Shown: positions 1 through 9,222, counted from the first letter of the stretch. The stretch: 64,000 nt of DNA from an uncultured Roseburia sp. (GCA_945787015.1 CALZGM010000002.1:1-64000), one strand, 5' to 3'. The notes: a model not told the origin generated them from the sequence alone. A program made the numbers and translations.

Positions 1-28
1 TTGGCGTTATTTCTGAATTACAGGAATG

Positions 29-98
29 CTCCTTGTTTTGCGAAGCAAAATCCGAACCTTCTGGTGAGGAGAGGATTTAGCCTCCTTGTTTTGCGAAG
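29..98. repeat. 17-bp direct repeat pair in the leading intergenic region
   Basis: The 17-mer CTCCTTGTTTTGCGAAG occurs at 29-45 and again at 82-98. The stretch 1-175 holds no convincing gene. The repeats may be the edge of a feature lying left of the window; no function is visible. Confidence 0.4.
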
Positions 99-175
99 TT
101 CCTTCTATATAGATAGCTTTATTTTATGCTATCTGTTCTCTTATTTCAAGAAGAAAAAGTAAAGGAAAAATGGAA

Positions 176-204
176 TTGTGCATGACAAAAAAATCCTTTA
201 CAAT
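176..204 (+). promoter_or_regulatory. Predicted housekeeping promoter of the SPL-like gene
   Basis: TTGTGC at 176-181 and TACAAT at 199-204 are separated by 17 bp and lie about 20 bp before the ATG of the radical SAM gene. Prediction from consensus similarity only. Confidence 0.5.
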
Positions 205-224
205 AGAGAAAAAGGAGGGTGTCT

Positions 225-1094
225 ATGCATTTTGTGAAAGCGAAGGGAATTTTATCTGCCCGGAATGGAATGAATATTTATCGTGGCTGTACCCATGGTT
301 GCATTTACTGTGACAGCAGAAGCAAATGCTATCAGATGTCCCATGCCTTCACGGATATTGAGGTCAAGGAAAATGCACCACAGCTTTTGGAGGCAGCTTT
401 GCGTTCAAAACGGAAAAAATGCATGATTGGAACCGGTGCCATGTGTGACCCGTACATGCACTGCGAGGAGCAGCTTAAACTGACTCGAAGGTGCATCGAG
501 TTAATTGACGAGTATGGTTTTGGGTTAGCAGTTCAGACGAAATCAGACCGCATTTTGCGGGATTTGGATTTGCTAAAAAGTATTAATCAAAAGAGTAAAT
601 GTGTAGTTCAGATGACGCTGACCACTTATGACGAAGAACTTTGTAAAATTCTAGAGCCAAATGTCTGTACCACAAAGCGACGTTTCGAGGTGTTACAGAT
701 TTTAAAAGAAAATGGGATACCAACCGTGGTATGGATGACACCGATTTTACCGTTTATCAATGATACAAGGGAGAATATTGAAGGATTACTGGATTACTGC
801 ATGGAAGCGAAGGTATATGGAATCCTTACTTTTGGCATGGGCGTGACATTACGGGAAGGCGACAGAGAATATTTTTATGAAGCGCTAGATAAGTATTTCC
901 CCGGTATGAAAGGGCGGTATCATCAGAAATATGGCTATGCATATGAGATACCAAGTGACCATAATGCACTTTTAATGGGAATTTTGCGGGAGACCTGCCA
1001 TAAGCATGGTATCGTCTGTGAAGCGGATGCGATTTTTCAATATCTGCATACTTTTCCGGAAGATTCTAATTATGAGCAGCTGAGTTTATTTTAA
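225..1094 (+). CDS. SPL-like radical SAM protein
   Basis: A 289-residue protein with a radical SAM cluster motif near the N-terminus: C22, C26 and C29 in the context YRGCTHGCIYC, the CX3CX2C pattern that binds the SAM-cleaving [4Fe-4S] cluster. The sequence style (KGILSARNGMNIYRGC) matches the SPL/Rv2578c-like family, which is related to spore photoproduct lyase but mostly uncharacterised. GTG 219 touches the AAAGGAGG at 211-218, so ATG 225 with a 6-nt gap is the better start. The gene stands alone, with its own promoter and a strong terminator. True DNA photoproduct repair is not shown; a general radical SAM function is safer. Confidence 0.85.
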   Translation: MHFVKAKGILSARNGMNIYRGCTHGCIYCDSRSKCYQMSHAFTDIEVKENAPQLLEAALRSKRKKCMIGTGAMCDPYMHCEEQLKLTRRCIELIDEYGFGLAVQTKSDRILRDLDLLKSINQKSKCVVQMTLTTYDEELCKILEPNVCTTKRRFEVLQILKENGIPTVVWMTPILPFINDTRENIEGLLDYCMEAKVYGILTFGMGVTLREGDREYFYEALDKYFPGMKGRYHQKYGYAYEIPSDHNALLMGILRETCHKHGIVCEADAIFQYLHTFPEDSNYEQLSLF

Positions 1095-1113
1095 AGAGGG
1101 AATGACAGAAAAA

Positions 1114-1144
1114 GAGGCGGCGATGGACCGCCTCGAATTTTTTT
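1114..1144 (+). terminator. Rho-independent terminator after the radical SAM gene
   Basis: Perfect 7-bp stem GAGGCGG (1114-1120) / CCGCCTC (1128-1134) with a 7-nt loop, followed by GAATTTTTTT. Confidence 0.85.
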
Positions 1145-1226
1145 GAACCAAATAAGAAGTTATTACAATGTATTGTTGAAGGGCAAAAAAATCCCTTATG
1201 ACGTACGTTAATTTGTGGAGAATTGT

Positions 1227-1760
1227 GTGGAACAGCAAATGACAAAGCTTGAGTTAGAACAATGTATTAACGAGTACGGAAAAGATATTTACTCGTTTTG
1301 CAGGCAGCTCACCTGTAATCGGCAGGAGGCAGATGATTTGTATCAGGACACCTTTTTAAAGGCAGTTGAGCAGCGGGAAAAACTGGATAAAAACGGCAAT
1401 TTAAAAAGCTATCTGTTAGGGATTGCCATGCGCATCTGGAAAAACCGAAAACGTAAATACGCATGGCGAAACCGGATAGCGCCGGTGGAACGGCTTGTGG
1501 AAGAACGTGATGATGATGTGGCAATTGGTATGGAGGCATCTTTAGAGGATACCTTCATTACGAACGAAGAAGCAAAAGTTGTCAAAAGCGTCGTGGATAA
1601 GCTGCCGGGAAAAATGAAAGTATGTGTATTACTTTTCTATATGGAAGGACTATCTACACCGCAGATTGCAGCAGTATTACGGATTCCGGAAGGAACTGTA
1701 AAAAGTCGGCTGTACCAGGCGAGGAAGCAACTGGAAAAAGAATTGGAGAATGTTTTATGA
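1227..1760 (+). CDS. ECF-type RNA polymerase sigma factor
   Basis: A sigma-70 family factor of the extracytoplasmic-function class, about 177 residues with only regions 2 and 4. Region 2 is seen around CNRQEADDLYQDTFLKA and region 4 around the helix-turn-helix GLSTPQIAAVLRIPEGTVKS. Possible starts are GTG 1215, GTG 1227 and ATG 1239; GGAG at 1217-1220 best supports 1227. The stop overlaps the ATG of the next gene as ATGA, so the sigma factor and its membrane partner are translationally coupled, typical for a sigma/anti-sigma pair. Target promoters are unknown. Confidence 0.85.
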   Translation: MEQQMTKLELEQCINEYGKDIYSFCRQLTCNRQEADDLYQDTFLKAVEQREKLDKNGNLKSYLLGIAMRIWKNRKRKYAWRNRIAPVERLVEERDDDVAIGMEASLEDTFITNEEAKVVKSVVDKLPGKMKVCVLLFYMEGLSTPQIAAVLRIPEGTVKSRLYQARKQLEKELENVL

Positions 1761-2965
1761 AGCAAAACTATGATGAGATATTAAAACACGCCCTTACTCC
1801 AAATGAGGAGCCGGATTTCTGGCTGAATCAGAAAATCTTACGTCAAGTGAGGGAGGAAAGAAAAGTGGAAAAGAGAAATGATAAAAGGCTTGTAACAGCA
1901 GTGTTAGCAGCTGTACTGGTGCTTGGTACCGGTTCGGTTACCGCTGTGGCAGCATGGAAACATCTTATGCCAAATCAAGTGGCAGAGGAAGCGCAGGATG
2001 AAAAACTGGCAGAAGCATTTACGAGTGGGGACGCGGTTTTCGTAAATGAGACGCAGAGTTATGGCGGCTATGATGTCACTTTTTTGGGTATTGTTTCAGG
2101 TAAGCAGCTTTCAGAAGGCTTATGCATAAGTAACGGAAAAATTCGGGAAGACCGAAGCCATATTGTTGTTGCAATTGAAAATGCGGATGGGACACCGATG
2201 CCGGACACATCAGAAGAGACCTATGGCGAACAGGATTTTTATGTATCACCATTTATAAAGGGTTATCATCCGGTCGATTACAATGCGAATACGCTGGCAG
2301 GAAATTACACAGATGTTGTGCAAGACGGAGTGCTATATCGTTTGCTGGAGTGTGACAATGTAGAGATATTTGCAGACTGCGGATTGTACTTAGGTGTAAT
2401 GGATAGTACGTTTTACAACGCAAATGCGTATCATTATGATGAGGTGACAGGAGAAATCAGCCGCAATGAGTCCTATAATGGCTTAAATGCACTCTTTCAG
2501 CTGCCGATTGACAGTTCCAAAGCTAATCCGGAGGCTGCGGCTGCTTTCGTGGAGAATCTTTTTTTCGATGAGGGAGGCGATATAGAAAACGGCGAAGCTA
2601 ATCCGGAAGATGTGATACCGGAGGGCGTCGATAAAGACGAGTACCTTGCGGTACAGGCTTGGATGGAACAGTTGACCCCTGACAATATTGAGGAACTTGC
2701 AGTACGAGTGGAAAGTACGGTTCAGGTTTTGAGTGTCGATAAAGAGGGATATCTTAATGTCGGCCCATATGAGCTGGAAGGCCGTGGAGGAAGTGACGGA
2801 ATGAAAATTTTAACTTCCTGGGCATTTAAAGATGCCAAAACCGGTGCACTAAAGATTTGGGGCTGTTCTGCCTCTGGTACATTTGATACCTTAAGGGTGG
2901 AGACTTTCACAAAAAATGAGGATGGAACCTATACCTTTGCGGTATACATTCCGAAAGAACAATAA
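1757..2965 (+). CDS. Membrane anti-sigma factor-like protein
   Basis: A 402-residue protein with a cytoplasmic N-terminal segment of about 44 residues, one transmembrane helix (about 45-67, TAVLAAVLVLGTGSVTAV) and a large extracytoplasmic region. This layout and the coupled position after an ECF sigma gene point to an anti-sigma factor or signal-sensing partner of DUF4179-like type. The N-terminal segment should bind the sigma factor, and the outer domain should sense an envelope signal; both are inferred from family and context. No HXXXCXXC zinc anti-sigma motif is seen. ATG 1757 is chosen because it overlaps the sigma stop; longer in-frame versions run inside the sigma gene. Confidence 0.75.
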   Translation: MKQNYDEILKHALTPNEEPDFWLNQKILRQVREERKVEKRNDKRLVTAVLAAVLVLGTGSVTAVAAWKHLMPNQVAEEAQDEKLAEAFTSGDAVFVNETQSYGGYDVTFLGIVSGKQLSEGLCISNGKIREDRSHIVVAIENADGTPMPDTSEETYGEQDFYVSPFIKGYHPVDYNANTLAGNYTDVVQDGVLYRLLECDNVEIFADCGLYLGVMDSTFYNANAYHYDEVTGEISRNESYNGLNALFQLPIDSSKANPEAAAAFVENLFFDEGGDIENGEANPEDVIPEGVDKDEYLAVQAWMEQLTPDNIEELAVRVESTVQVLSVDKEGYLNVGPYELEGRGGSDGMKILTSWAFKDAKTGALKIWGCSASGTFDTLRVETFTKNEDGTYTFAVYIPKEQ

Positions 2966-2986
2966 ATACCTATCTACAGTAGAAGA

Positions 2987-3010
2987 GGCAGCCGATGTGG
3001 CTGCCTTTTT
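2987..3010 (+). terminator. Rho-independent terminator
   Basis: Perfect stem GGCAGCC (2987-2993) / GGCTGCC (2999-3005), 5-nt loop, then a T run. It ends the first sigma/anti-sigma operon. Confidence 0.88.
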
Positions 3011-3123
3011 CGTAAAAAAATAAAAAATAATTGCAACACTTTCCACTTTTTTACAGACATATAAGATAGAAACCGTTAAAATGGTTGGTATAAGAACACT
3101 CGCGGGTTTAAAGGAAAACAGTT

Positions 3124-3636
3124 ATGGAAATGAATATCTTAGAGGTGAAGAAGGCAAAAAGAGGCGATGCGGCAGCATTTGCCCGGCTATATGAGCAGAT
3201 TTATCCAGATTTGTACCGGTTTGCTTTGTATACCCTGAAACATACTTCCGATGCGGAAGATGTAGTCAGTGAGACCGTTACGGATGCATTTGCATCCATT
3301 CGTAAACTGAAGAAGGCAGAGTCTTTTAAAGGCTGGATGTTCCGCATCTTATACAATAAATGTAAAGATAAGCTGAAAGAATATACGAAAAAAATCGTAG
3401 AGCTTCCCGAGGATTATAGCGAACAGGTTGCAAAGGAAAATGTCGAAGAAGGAGTTGTTGTCAGAACTTTATTCTTCGAGCTGGGGGAAGAAGAACGAAT
3501 GATTATCAGTATGCATCTTTTTGCAGGGTACACCACCAAAGAGATTGCAGAACTATTAAAGATGAATGAGAATACCGTCCGTTCAAAGGAAAGCCGGGCG
3601 CTAAAAAAACTGGCAATGCAGGCGGAGGAACGTTAG
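3124..3636 (+). CDS. ECF-type RNA polymerase sigma factor (second)
   Basis: A 170-residue ECF sigma factor with region 2 (YEQIYPDLYRFALYTLKHTSDAED spans it) and a C-terminal region 4 helix-turn-helix around GYTTKEIAELLKMNENTVRS. It is followed 17 bp later by a membrane beta-propeller gene that probably encodes its regulator. ATG 3124 has AAAGGA about 9 nt upstream. It is clearly different in sequence from the factors at 1227 and 56833, so the window holds three independent ECF systems. Confidence 0.87.
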   Translation: MEMNILEVKKAKRGDAAAFARLYEQIYPDLYRFALYTLKHTSDAEDVVSETVTDAFASIRKLKKAESFKGWMFRILYNKCKDKLKEYTKKIVELPEDYSEQVAKENVEEGVVVRTLFFELGEEERMIISMHLFAGYTTKEIAELLKMNENTVRSKESRALKKLAMQAEER

Positions 3637-3653
3637 GAAAGGCAGGGATTAGA

Positions 3654-5690
3654 ATGAGTGAGCAGGATATCTTGAAAAAAATAAAAGACTCCGCAGATGG
3701 GGTAGAGATTCCGGAATCGTTGAAACCGGAGAAGATAGAGACCATGTTAAAGGATAATCAGAGGAAAGAAAAACGCTTCCGGTGGAAAGCAAGCCACTTG
3801 GTAACCACGGCGGCTGTGCTGGCATTGTTACTTGGAGCGTTGCCGGTAGGTCTGCTTTTGAGCAGTGAGAAGGAAATTTCGGAGTCAGCAAGTACGAATG
3901 AGATGAGCGATGTTGCAGAGGCCGTCGAGGTAGAGGAAATAAAAGATTTACAGGAGATAACCGCAGAAGTAGGTCCGAAGCAGGACGCCGGGGATATGTA
4001 TCTGATTGCGAAGAGTGAAGAGGAAGTATATACCTTTTTGGAGGAAAATTATAATGAGTATCGTTCACGATATATTTATGGTTTGACAAATGGAGCTGTC
4101 ATGGAAGCAGCAGAAGGAGAAGCTGCAGATGGTACGGCCTTGTCCGCTGAACCGGATGAAGCAGCAGAAAAGCTTTCTTATTCGACGACCAATCTCCAGA
4201 TGGCAGGGGTAGATGAGAGTGATATTGTAAAAACAAATGGTACGCATATTTTTGTGGTGGCGGACGATCAGATAAAAATTATGGAAGTTTCGAGCGGAAA
4301 AATGAAACAGGTAGGAAGTATTACACCAAAGTTTTCTTCTTTTACGGATCGTGTGCAGGAGATGTATGTAGATGATGAAAAACTGATGCTGATTGTGCAG
4401 AAGTGCGAAGAGAATATGGAGAAAACCAGTACTGCCAGTGGCGGTAGCGGATATCTTCCGTTACAGGAAACGGGTGAAATATGTAAGGATGTTGCGTATC
4501 TTTTCGATGCCTCTTATAGTACGATTCTTTATACCTATGATATTTCCAATCCGGCGAGCCCGAAGCAAATCGGAAGTATCAGGCAGGATGGCTCTTATAA
4601 GACTTCCAGAAAAATCGGGGATTTAGTGTATTTGTTTACGGTAGACTCTATTGAAAAGAATACGATTCCGAGAGTAGGGGATGTGGCAATTCCTTTTGAC
4701 AGTATTTATCTTCCGAGAAGCGGAACACAGGGGTTAGTGATATCCTCCATTTCCACAAAAAAACCAAATGAGGTTGTGGATAACACCCTGATTTTTAATG
4801 ATTATGTGGAAATTTATGTGAGCAGCAATGCGATTTATTTATATAATTCGAATTATACCGGTGAGCAGGAAGTAACGGAAATAGCAAAGTTTTCTTTGAA
4901 TAACGGCAGAATTTCCGCAACGGCAGCAGCTACGGTTCCGGGCACTGTGCGGGATACGTTTGCGATTAACGAAAGTGGCAATGAGCTTCGCGTGCTTACC
5001 ACACTTTGGGACTCCGATGCAAGAGCAAATACAAACCAGCTTTTTATTCTGGATCAAAATTTAAACCCGGAGGGCAGTATCAAAAATATTGCACAGGGTG
5101 AACAGATATATGCGGCACGATATTTTGGAGACCTTGTGTACTTTATCACCTATCGAAATATGGACCCGTTATTTGTGGCAGATCTGTCTGACAGTAAAAA
5201 TCCTAAAATTTTAGGGGAGCTGGAGATTACCGGATATTCCGATTATCTGCATCCATGGGGTGAGGATAAACTGCTTGGTATCGGTTACGAGACAGACCCG
5301 AAAAATAGCAGCAGAGAAGGGATAAAGCTGGTCATGTTCGATATTTCCAATCCGGGAGAGCTCTCTATACTGGATACGGTGGTGTTAAAAAATGCAGACT
5401 ACAGTGCAGCTTTGTATGATTATAAATCTGTTCTGGCTGATGCAGGGGAGAACATTATTGGCTTTACCACAACGCGGTATAACGATTATCAGATTGATTA
5501 TCATGTATACTCTTTCGAGAATGGAAAATTTAAAGAACAGCTGACGTTTGATGTGAAGAGGTCCAGAATAGAAGAAGACTGCCGCGGACTTTATATTGGT
5601 GATTACTTCTACTTTGTAAATGAAGTGTGGATGGGAAGCTTTGATAGAAAAGATGGCTATAAAGCAGTAGATGAGCTGGAGTTCTACTAA
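3654..5690 (+). CDS. Membrane-anchored beta-propeller domain protein, probable anti-sigma partner
   Basis: A 678-residue protein: about 46 cytoplasmic residues, a transmembrane helix at about 48-69, a low-complexity acidic linker, then an extracytoplasmic secreted beta-propeller domain. The start of that domain is marked by TTNLQMAGVDESDIVKTNG, a hallmark of this family. It lies directly behind an ECF sigma gene. The short charged N-terminus (SEQDILKKIKDSADGVEIPE) looks like a sigma-binding tail, so the propeller could be the sensor that controls the sigma factor. That role is inference; the domain call is firm. The gene runs into a very large palindrome that contains its stop codon. Confidence 0.82.
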   Translation: MSEQDILKKIKDSADGVEIPESLKPEKIETMLKDNQRKEKRFRWKASHLVTTAAVLALLLGALPVGLLLSSEKEISESASTNEMSDVAEAVEVEEIKDLQEITAEVGPKQDAGDMYLIAKSEEEVYTFLEENYNEYRSRYIYGLTNGAVMEAAEGEAADGTALSAEPDEAAEKLSYSTTNLQMAGVDESDIVKTNGTHIFVVADDQIKIMEVSSGKMKQVGSITPKFSSFTDRVQEMYVDDEKLMLIVQKCEENMEKTSTASGGSGYLPLQETGEICKDVAYLFDASYSTILYTYDISNPASPKQIGSIRQDGSYKTSRKIGDLVYLFTVDSIEKNTIPRVGDVAIPFDSIYLPRSGTQGLVISSISTKKPNEVVDNTLIFNDYVEIYVSSNAIYLYNSNYTGEQEVTEIAKFSLNNGRISATAAATVPGTVRDTFAINESGNELRVLTTLWDSDARANTNQLFILDQNLNPEGSIKNIAQGEQIYAARYFGDLVYFITYRNMDPLFVADLSDSKNPKILGELEITGYSDYLHPWGEDKLLGIGYETDPKNSSREGIKLVMFDISNPGELSILDTVVLKNADYSAALYDYKSVLADAGENIIGFTTTRYNDYQIDYHVYSFENGKFKEQLTFDVKRSRIEEDCRGLYIGDYFYFVNEVWMGSFDRKDGYKAVDELEFY

Positions 5691-6045
5691 GACGCAGCAT
5701 AAATTAAGAAAGCTGTCAAAATTTTTTCGCAGCATCCATATTATAGGAATTCTCGTTTTTAAGCTATTTTCTTTTTAAAAAAGTTTGTACTCATGAAGAA
5801 AAGTGTGAAATACTACTTACCTTTCTCTGAAAATGCGATATTTTATGTTCGCTAAAGGTTTTCTGTCAAAGCCATTAGCGTACACAAAATGTTATTTCAG
5901 AGAAAGATAAGAGTATTTTTACACTTTTCTCCAAAGAGTACAAACTTACTTTCAAAAAAGAAAATAGCTTAAATTCTAAAGTTCTAATAATATGGATTAT
6001 ACATAAAAATTTTGATAGCTTTCTTATTTTACTGCGTATAGTAGA
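5683..6045. repeat. Large imperfect palindrome across two convergent stop codons
   Basis: The sequence from about 5683 to 5862 is an imperfect inverted copy of about 6045 back to 5868. Matching blocks include AAGAAAGCTGTCAAAATTTT (5706 onward) against AAAATTTTGATAGCTTTCTT (ending near 6025), AAGCTATTTTCTTTTT against AAAAAGAAAATAGCTT, and TTTCTCTGAAA against TTTCAGAGAAA. Both the beta-propeller stop (TTCTACTAAGACGCAG) and the DUF885 stop on the other strand (TATACGCAGTAA) lie inside the arms. It could be a foldback/MITE-like insertion that supplied both gene ends, and as RNA it would form a huge bidirectional hairpin. No transposase is present. Confidence 0.8.
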
Positions 6046-7804
6046 CATCCAGATATTTTTCTACAATATCAAATGGTGCCGGTCCGATGGAAAGCAATGC
6101 ATTGTGAAAAGCAATTTCATCAAAGGCGTCTCCATAGGTTTCTTCTGCTTTCTCGCGAAACTCCATAAATTCCAGATAGCCGACATAGTATTTTAAATAA
6201 TTGGCCGGTTCTCCAACAATGTACTCATAAATGTTCTGTATCACCTCTTCGTCATCAATTCCATAGTGACTCCAAAAATTCTTTGTTTCATCTAAGCCCC
6301 AGCCCTCATAATGAATACCAATATCTGTAGAAGCATAGAGACTTAGGGTTGCTGACTGATTTTTTTGTAAAAGTGTAGCGACATCAGGATCGATATCTGC
6401 ATAGGAGTAAGCCATCATTTCCACATAGGTTGCCCACCCTTCTGTGTAGCCGGAGTAGTTCATCATACTACGGACTGCCGGATATCCGGATTTATAGGTC
6501 ATGACGGTCTGATATAAATGACCGGGAAATCCTTCATGGGCAAGGGTTGTAAAATAATAAATATCCGTTGTATTGGTTTCTTTATTAATATAAATGGAAT
6601 GACTATCATATTCATCAATCGGAGCAACAATGTAGTATGCTGGGGCTACAAAATCGGCAATGCTTTCATCAATATAATTGACGGTGTAGTTTGTGACCGG
6701 AGGTTTTGGAAAATCCGCTAACATATCTTCCTGCAATTCACACAGGGTGGCTGAAGCATCTTTTTCGGTAAGGGATGCTGCCACGCATTCATCCCAGATG
6801 TCGGGATTTTTTTCCATGAGTTCGTAGCAGGCAAGTAAATCATCAGAGAGTGCCTGTGCGATTTCATCCTGCAAGTCTTTGATTTTATCGGAGCTGCCGG
6901 TGGAATAGTAAACAAGGGTTTCGTAATATTCTTTTCCTTCCGGGAAATAACAAAGTCCTTTATCATTTTTTCCGCTGCCAAGTAAAGCGGTCATTTCGTT
7001 TCCGAGGTATTCGTAAGCAGCTGCTAAATCTTCTTTTACAAGCTTTTCATTCAAAGCAATGTAGGCATCTTTCTGCGAGTCAGAGAGTCCGGGTACGTTA
7101 TCTAAGCGTTTGTTAAATGTCTCAATTAAAAAGTGGTTATCGGCGGCTGCAACAAATTCATTACACTGGTCGATGATGGATTGACAGGAGAAGTCAGGCA
7201 TAAAAAGCCCTACAGCGGCTTTTTCTTTTTCAAAAGCAATTACCTGTTCAAAGTAGCCTTTCGTTTGTGGCAAAAGAGCAAGGTAGTCTTGGACATCCTT
7301 TTCCTCATAGAAGGTATATTCTTCTAACAGGATTGGAAGATTCGCCTGCAGACCACTGGACGGGGTCAGAATCTCATCATACAGATAGTAATCTGTAGTA
7401 GAAAGCTGGAGGTTGAAGTAATCTTTCAAAATGTCGTAGGTAATCTGCTGTTTTGTGGATAGATTTTTTGGTGAAAAGGTATCTAACACAGCAAGATAAT
7501 TTTCCAAACGCGCATCACATTCGGCAATGGATTCCTTCGATATGTCACCATAGGTTACTTCATAATCGGTGATGCCCATGTCCTTTGGATGGGCAACGGT
7601 GAAATGCAGGTTGATGAGATTTTCAGCGATTTCTTTGCAAAAAAGTTCTTCTGTAAACTTGTCGAAATCAACCTGAGCGGAGGAACTGCCCGTGAGACCC
7701 GGTGCGCATCCACCGCTACTTACAAAGAGCGCAAGGGAAAAAATAATACAAACAAGGACAGAAGCGCCTCTTTTTTTTACCGTACCAGGTGAAATATGTT
7801 TCAT
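6029..7804 (-). CDS. DUF885 family lipoprotein (metallopeptidase-like)
   Basis: About 591 residues. The N-terminus is a lipoprotein signal peptide ending in SSGGC, with the lipid-bearing Cys at about residue 33. The rest matches DUF885, including the zinc-peptidase-like motif HEGFPGH at about residue 425 and a downstream EGWATYVE motif that probably gives the third metal ligand. The likely role is a cell-surface peptidase of unknown substrate. ATG 7804 is preferred over ATG 7810 because the GAGGG upstream is then 8 nt away rather than 2. The C-terminal residues are encoded within the arm of the large palindrome. Confidence 0.85.
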   Translation of the reverse strand: MKHISPGTVKKRGASVLVCIIFSLALFVSSGGCAPGLTGSSSAQVDFDKFTEELFCKEIAENLINLHFTVAHPKDMGITDYEVTYGDISKESIAECDARLENYLAVLDTFSPKNLSTKQQITYDILKDYFNLQLSTTDYYLYDEILTPSSGLQANLPILLEEYTFYEEKDVQDYLALLPQTKGYFEQVIAFEKEKAAVGLFMPDFSCQSIIDQCNEFVAAADNHFLIETFNKRLDNVPGLSDSQKDAYIALNEKLVKEDLAAAYEYLGNEMTALLGSGKNDKGLCYFPEGKEYYETLVYYSTGSSDKIKDLQDEIAQALSDDLLACYELMEKNPDIWDECVAASLTEKDASATLCELQEDMLADFPKPPVTNYTVNYIDESIADFVAPAYYIVAPIDEYDSHSIYINKETNTTDIYYFTTLAHEGFPGHLYQTVMTYKSGYPAVRSMMNYSGYTEGWATYVEMMAYSYADIDPDVATLLQKNQSATLSLYASTDIGIHYEGWGLDETKNFWSHYGIDDEEVIQNIYEYIVGEPANYLKYYVGYLEFMEFREKAEETYGDAFDEIAFHNALLSIGPAPFDIVEKYLDVYYTQ

Positions 7805-7965
7805 ATGCATAGCCCTCTTTTCTTAAGGATGTAAATTTATTTTATTTATCCAATCATATGTAAAGAGAATACGAACTATGAAAGGACCTTTGCAGGCGGT
7901 TTAGACATATTTGCCAGGCTATATTACATAGAATGGAGTAATGAAAGAAGGGCAAGTGAGCGGCT

Positions 7966-8580
7966 ATGAATTATTTGTGGGCAGGAATGATTCTGGTGGG
8001 AGTGGTCTATGCGGCTTTCCATGGGACACTTCCGAATGTGACGACTGCGGCATTGGATTCGGCGAAGGAGGCAGTGACGCTCTGTATCACCATGCTGGGT
8101 GTCATGTCTTTTTGGATGGGGCTGATGAAAATTGCAGAGCGGGCCGGAATGATTGCAGGCTTTACAAAACTGCTAAAGCCGGTGTTGCGCTTTCTGTTCC
8201 CCAATATTCCGCGTGACCACATCGCAAATGAATACCTCGCCACAAATATGGTTGCCAACATTTTTGGATTAGGATGGGCAGCGACTCCTGCCGGTTTGAA
8301 AGCTATGGAGGAATTGCAGAAGCTAAACGAGGAGAGGTGTAAGCGTTATGGGACAAATCGTTACCGGGACTATGATATGGCGACAAAGGAAATGTGTGAT
8401 TTTTTAATCATTAACATTTCTTCTCTGCAGCTTGTACCGGTTAATATTATCGCTTATCGTGCGCAGTATGGCAGCGTGAATCCAACCGAAATTATGGGGC
8501 CGGCTATTGCTGCCACGACGGTCGGGACATTAGCCGCGATCATTTTTTGTAAACTAGTACCAAATAAAGGAGAGTCATGA
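7966..8580 (+). CDS. spmA: Spore maturation protein A
   Basis: A 204-residue polytopic membrane protein of the nucleoside-recognition (Gate) family with the SpmA pattern: GVMSFWMGLMKIAERAG, then FLFPNIPRDH and TNMVANIFGLGWAATP. In Bacillus, SpmA and SpmB act together in spore-core dehydration; the molecular activity is unresolved. The stop overlaps the start of spmB as ATGA, giving a two-gene operon. Another frame open at 7941-8216 is a shadow. The pair supports a spore-forming lineage. Confidence 0.9.
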   Translation: MNYLWAGMILVGVVYAAFHGTLPNVTTAALDSAKEAVTLCITMLGVMSFWMGLMKIAERAGMIAGFTKLLKPVLRFLFPNIPRDHIANEYLATNMVANIFGLGWAATPAGLKAMEELQKLNEERCKRYGTNRYRDYDMATKEMCDFLIINISSLQLVPVNIIAYRAQYGSVNPTEIMGPAIAATTVGTLAAIIFCKLVPNKGES

Positions 8581-9101
8581 ACCTGTTACTTTTTGTATCG
8601 GAAATAACGATTCCGCTTCTGGTGTTTGGGGTGGTTGCTTATGGCATCACAAACCGGCAGCCTGTATACGAGGATTTTATCACGGGTGCAAAAGATGGAA
8701 TGAAGACCGTATTTGGCATTATGCCTACACTAATTGGGCTTATGATTGCCGTTGGAATTTTACGGGCATCCGGATTTTTAGGTTATCTGACAAATCTGTT
8801 GTCTTGCTTGATTCCCGACGTAGTATTTCCATCGGAGCTGTTACCTTTATCTATTGTGAAGCTTTTTTCTTCTTCAGCTTCCACCGGACTTTTGCTTGAT
8901 ATTTATAAGGAGTATGGCGCGGACTCGGTTCTTGGGAAAATGGCGTCTATTATGATGAGCAGTACAGAGACGGTCTTTTACACGATGTCTGTGTACTTTA
9001 TGTCTGTGAGTATAAAGAAAAGCCGTTATACATTAGCAGGAGCAATGGTGGCGACGATTGCGGGACTTATTGCAAGCATTTATTTTACAAAATTTATCTG
9101 A
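8577..9101 (+). CDS. spmB: Spore maturation protein B
   Basis: A 174-residue membrane protein of the nucleoside-recognition family, matching SpmB in length and in motifs such as GAKDGMKTVFGIMPTLIGLM and MMSSTETVFYT. It is translationally coupled to spmA and is expected to act as its partner in sporulation. No separate terminator is visible before the tRNA gene 48 bp downstream. Confidence 0.9.
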   Translation: MNLLLFVSEITIPLLVFGVVAYGITNRQPVYEDFITGAKDGMKTVFGIMPTLIGLMIAVGILRASGFLGYLTNLLSCLIPDVVFPSELLPLSIVKLFSSSASTGLLLDIYKEYGADSVLGKMASIMMSSTETVFYTMSVYFMSVSIKKSRYTLAGAMVATIAGLIASIYFTKFI

Positions 9102-9148
9102 CATGCATAAAAGGAAAAAAATGACATAGAATAGTATAGTAAAAACAT

Positions 9149-9222
9149 CGCGGGGTGGAGCAGTCTGGAAGCTCGTCGGGCTCATAACCCGAAGGTCACA
9201 GGTTCAAATCCTGTCCCCGCAA
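9149..9222 (+). tRNA. Initiator tRNA-fMet (CAU)
   Basis: A 74-nt cloverleaf. The acceptor is CGCGGGG (9149-9155) opposite CCCCGCA (9215-9221), the anticodon loop is CTCATAA between GGG and CCC, and the T arm is ACAGGTTCAAATCCTGT. Two initiator hallmarks are visible: the C1-A72 mismatch and three G-C pairs at the base of the anticodon stem. CCA is not encoded. A short T run follows at 9223. Confidence 0.95.

Noticed and set aside
225-1094. True spore photoproduct lyase
   Set aside because: Only the cluster motif and general SPL-family features are seen, so the specific repair activity is not claimed.
3649-4089. 146-codon open frame opposite the beta-propeller gene
   Set aside because: Antisense shadow, Pro/Ser-rich with no ribosome site.
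7941-8216. 91-codon open frame at the start of spmA
   Set aside because: Wrong frame relative to spmA; composition is that of a shadow.
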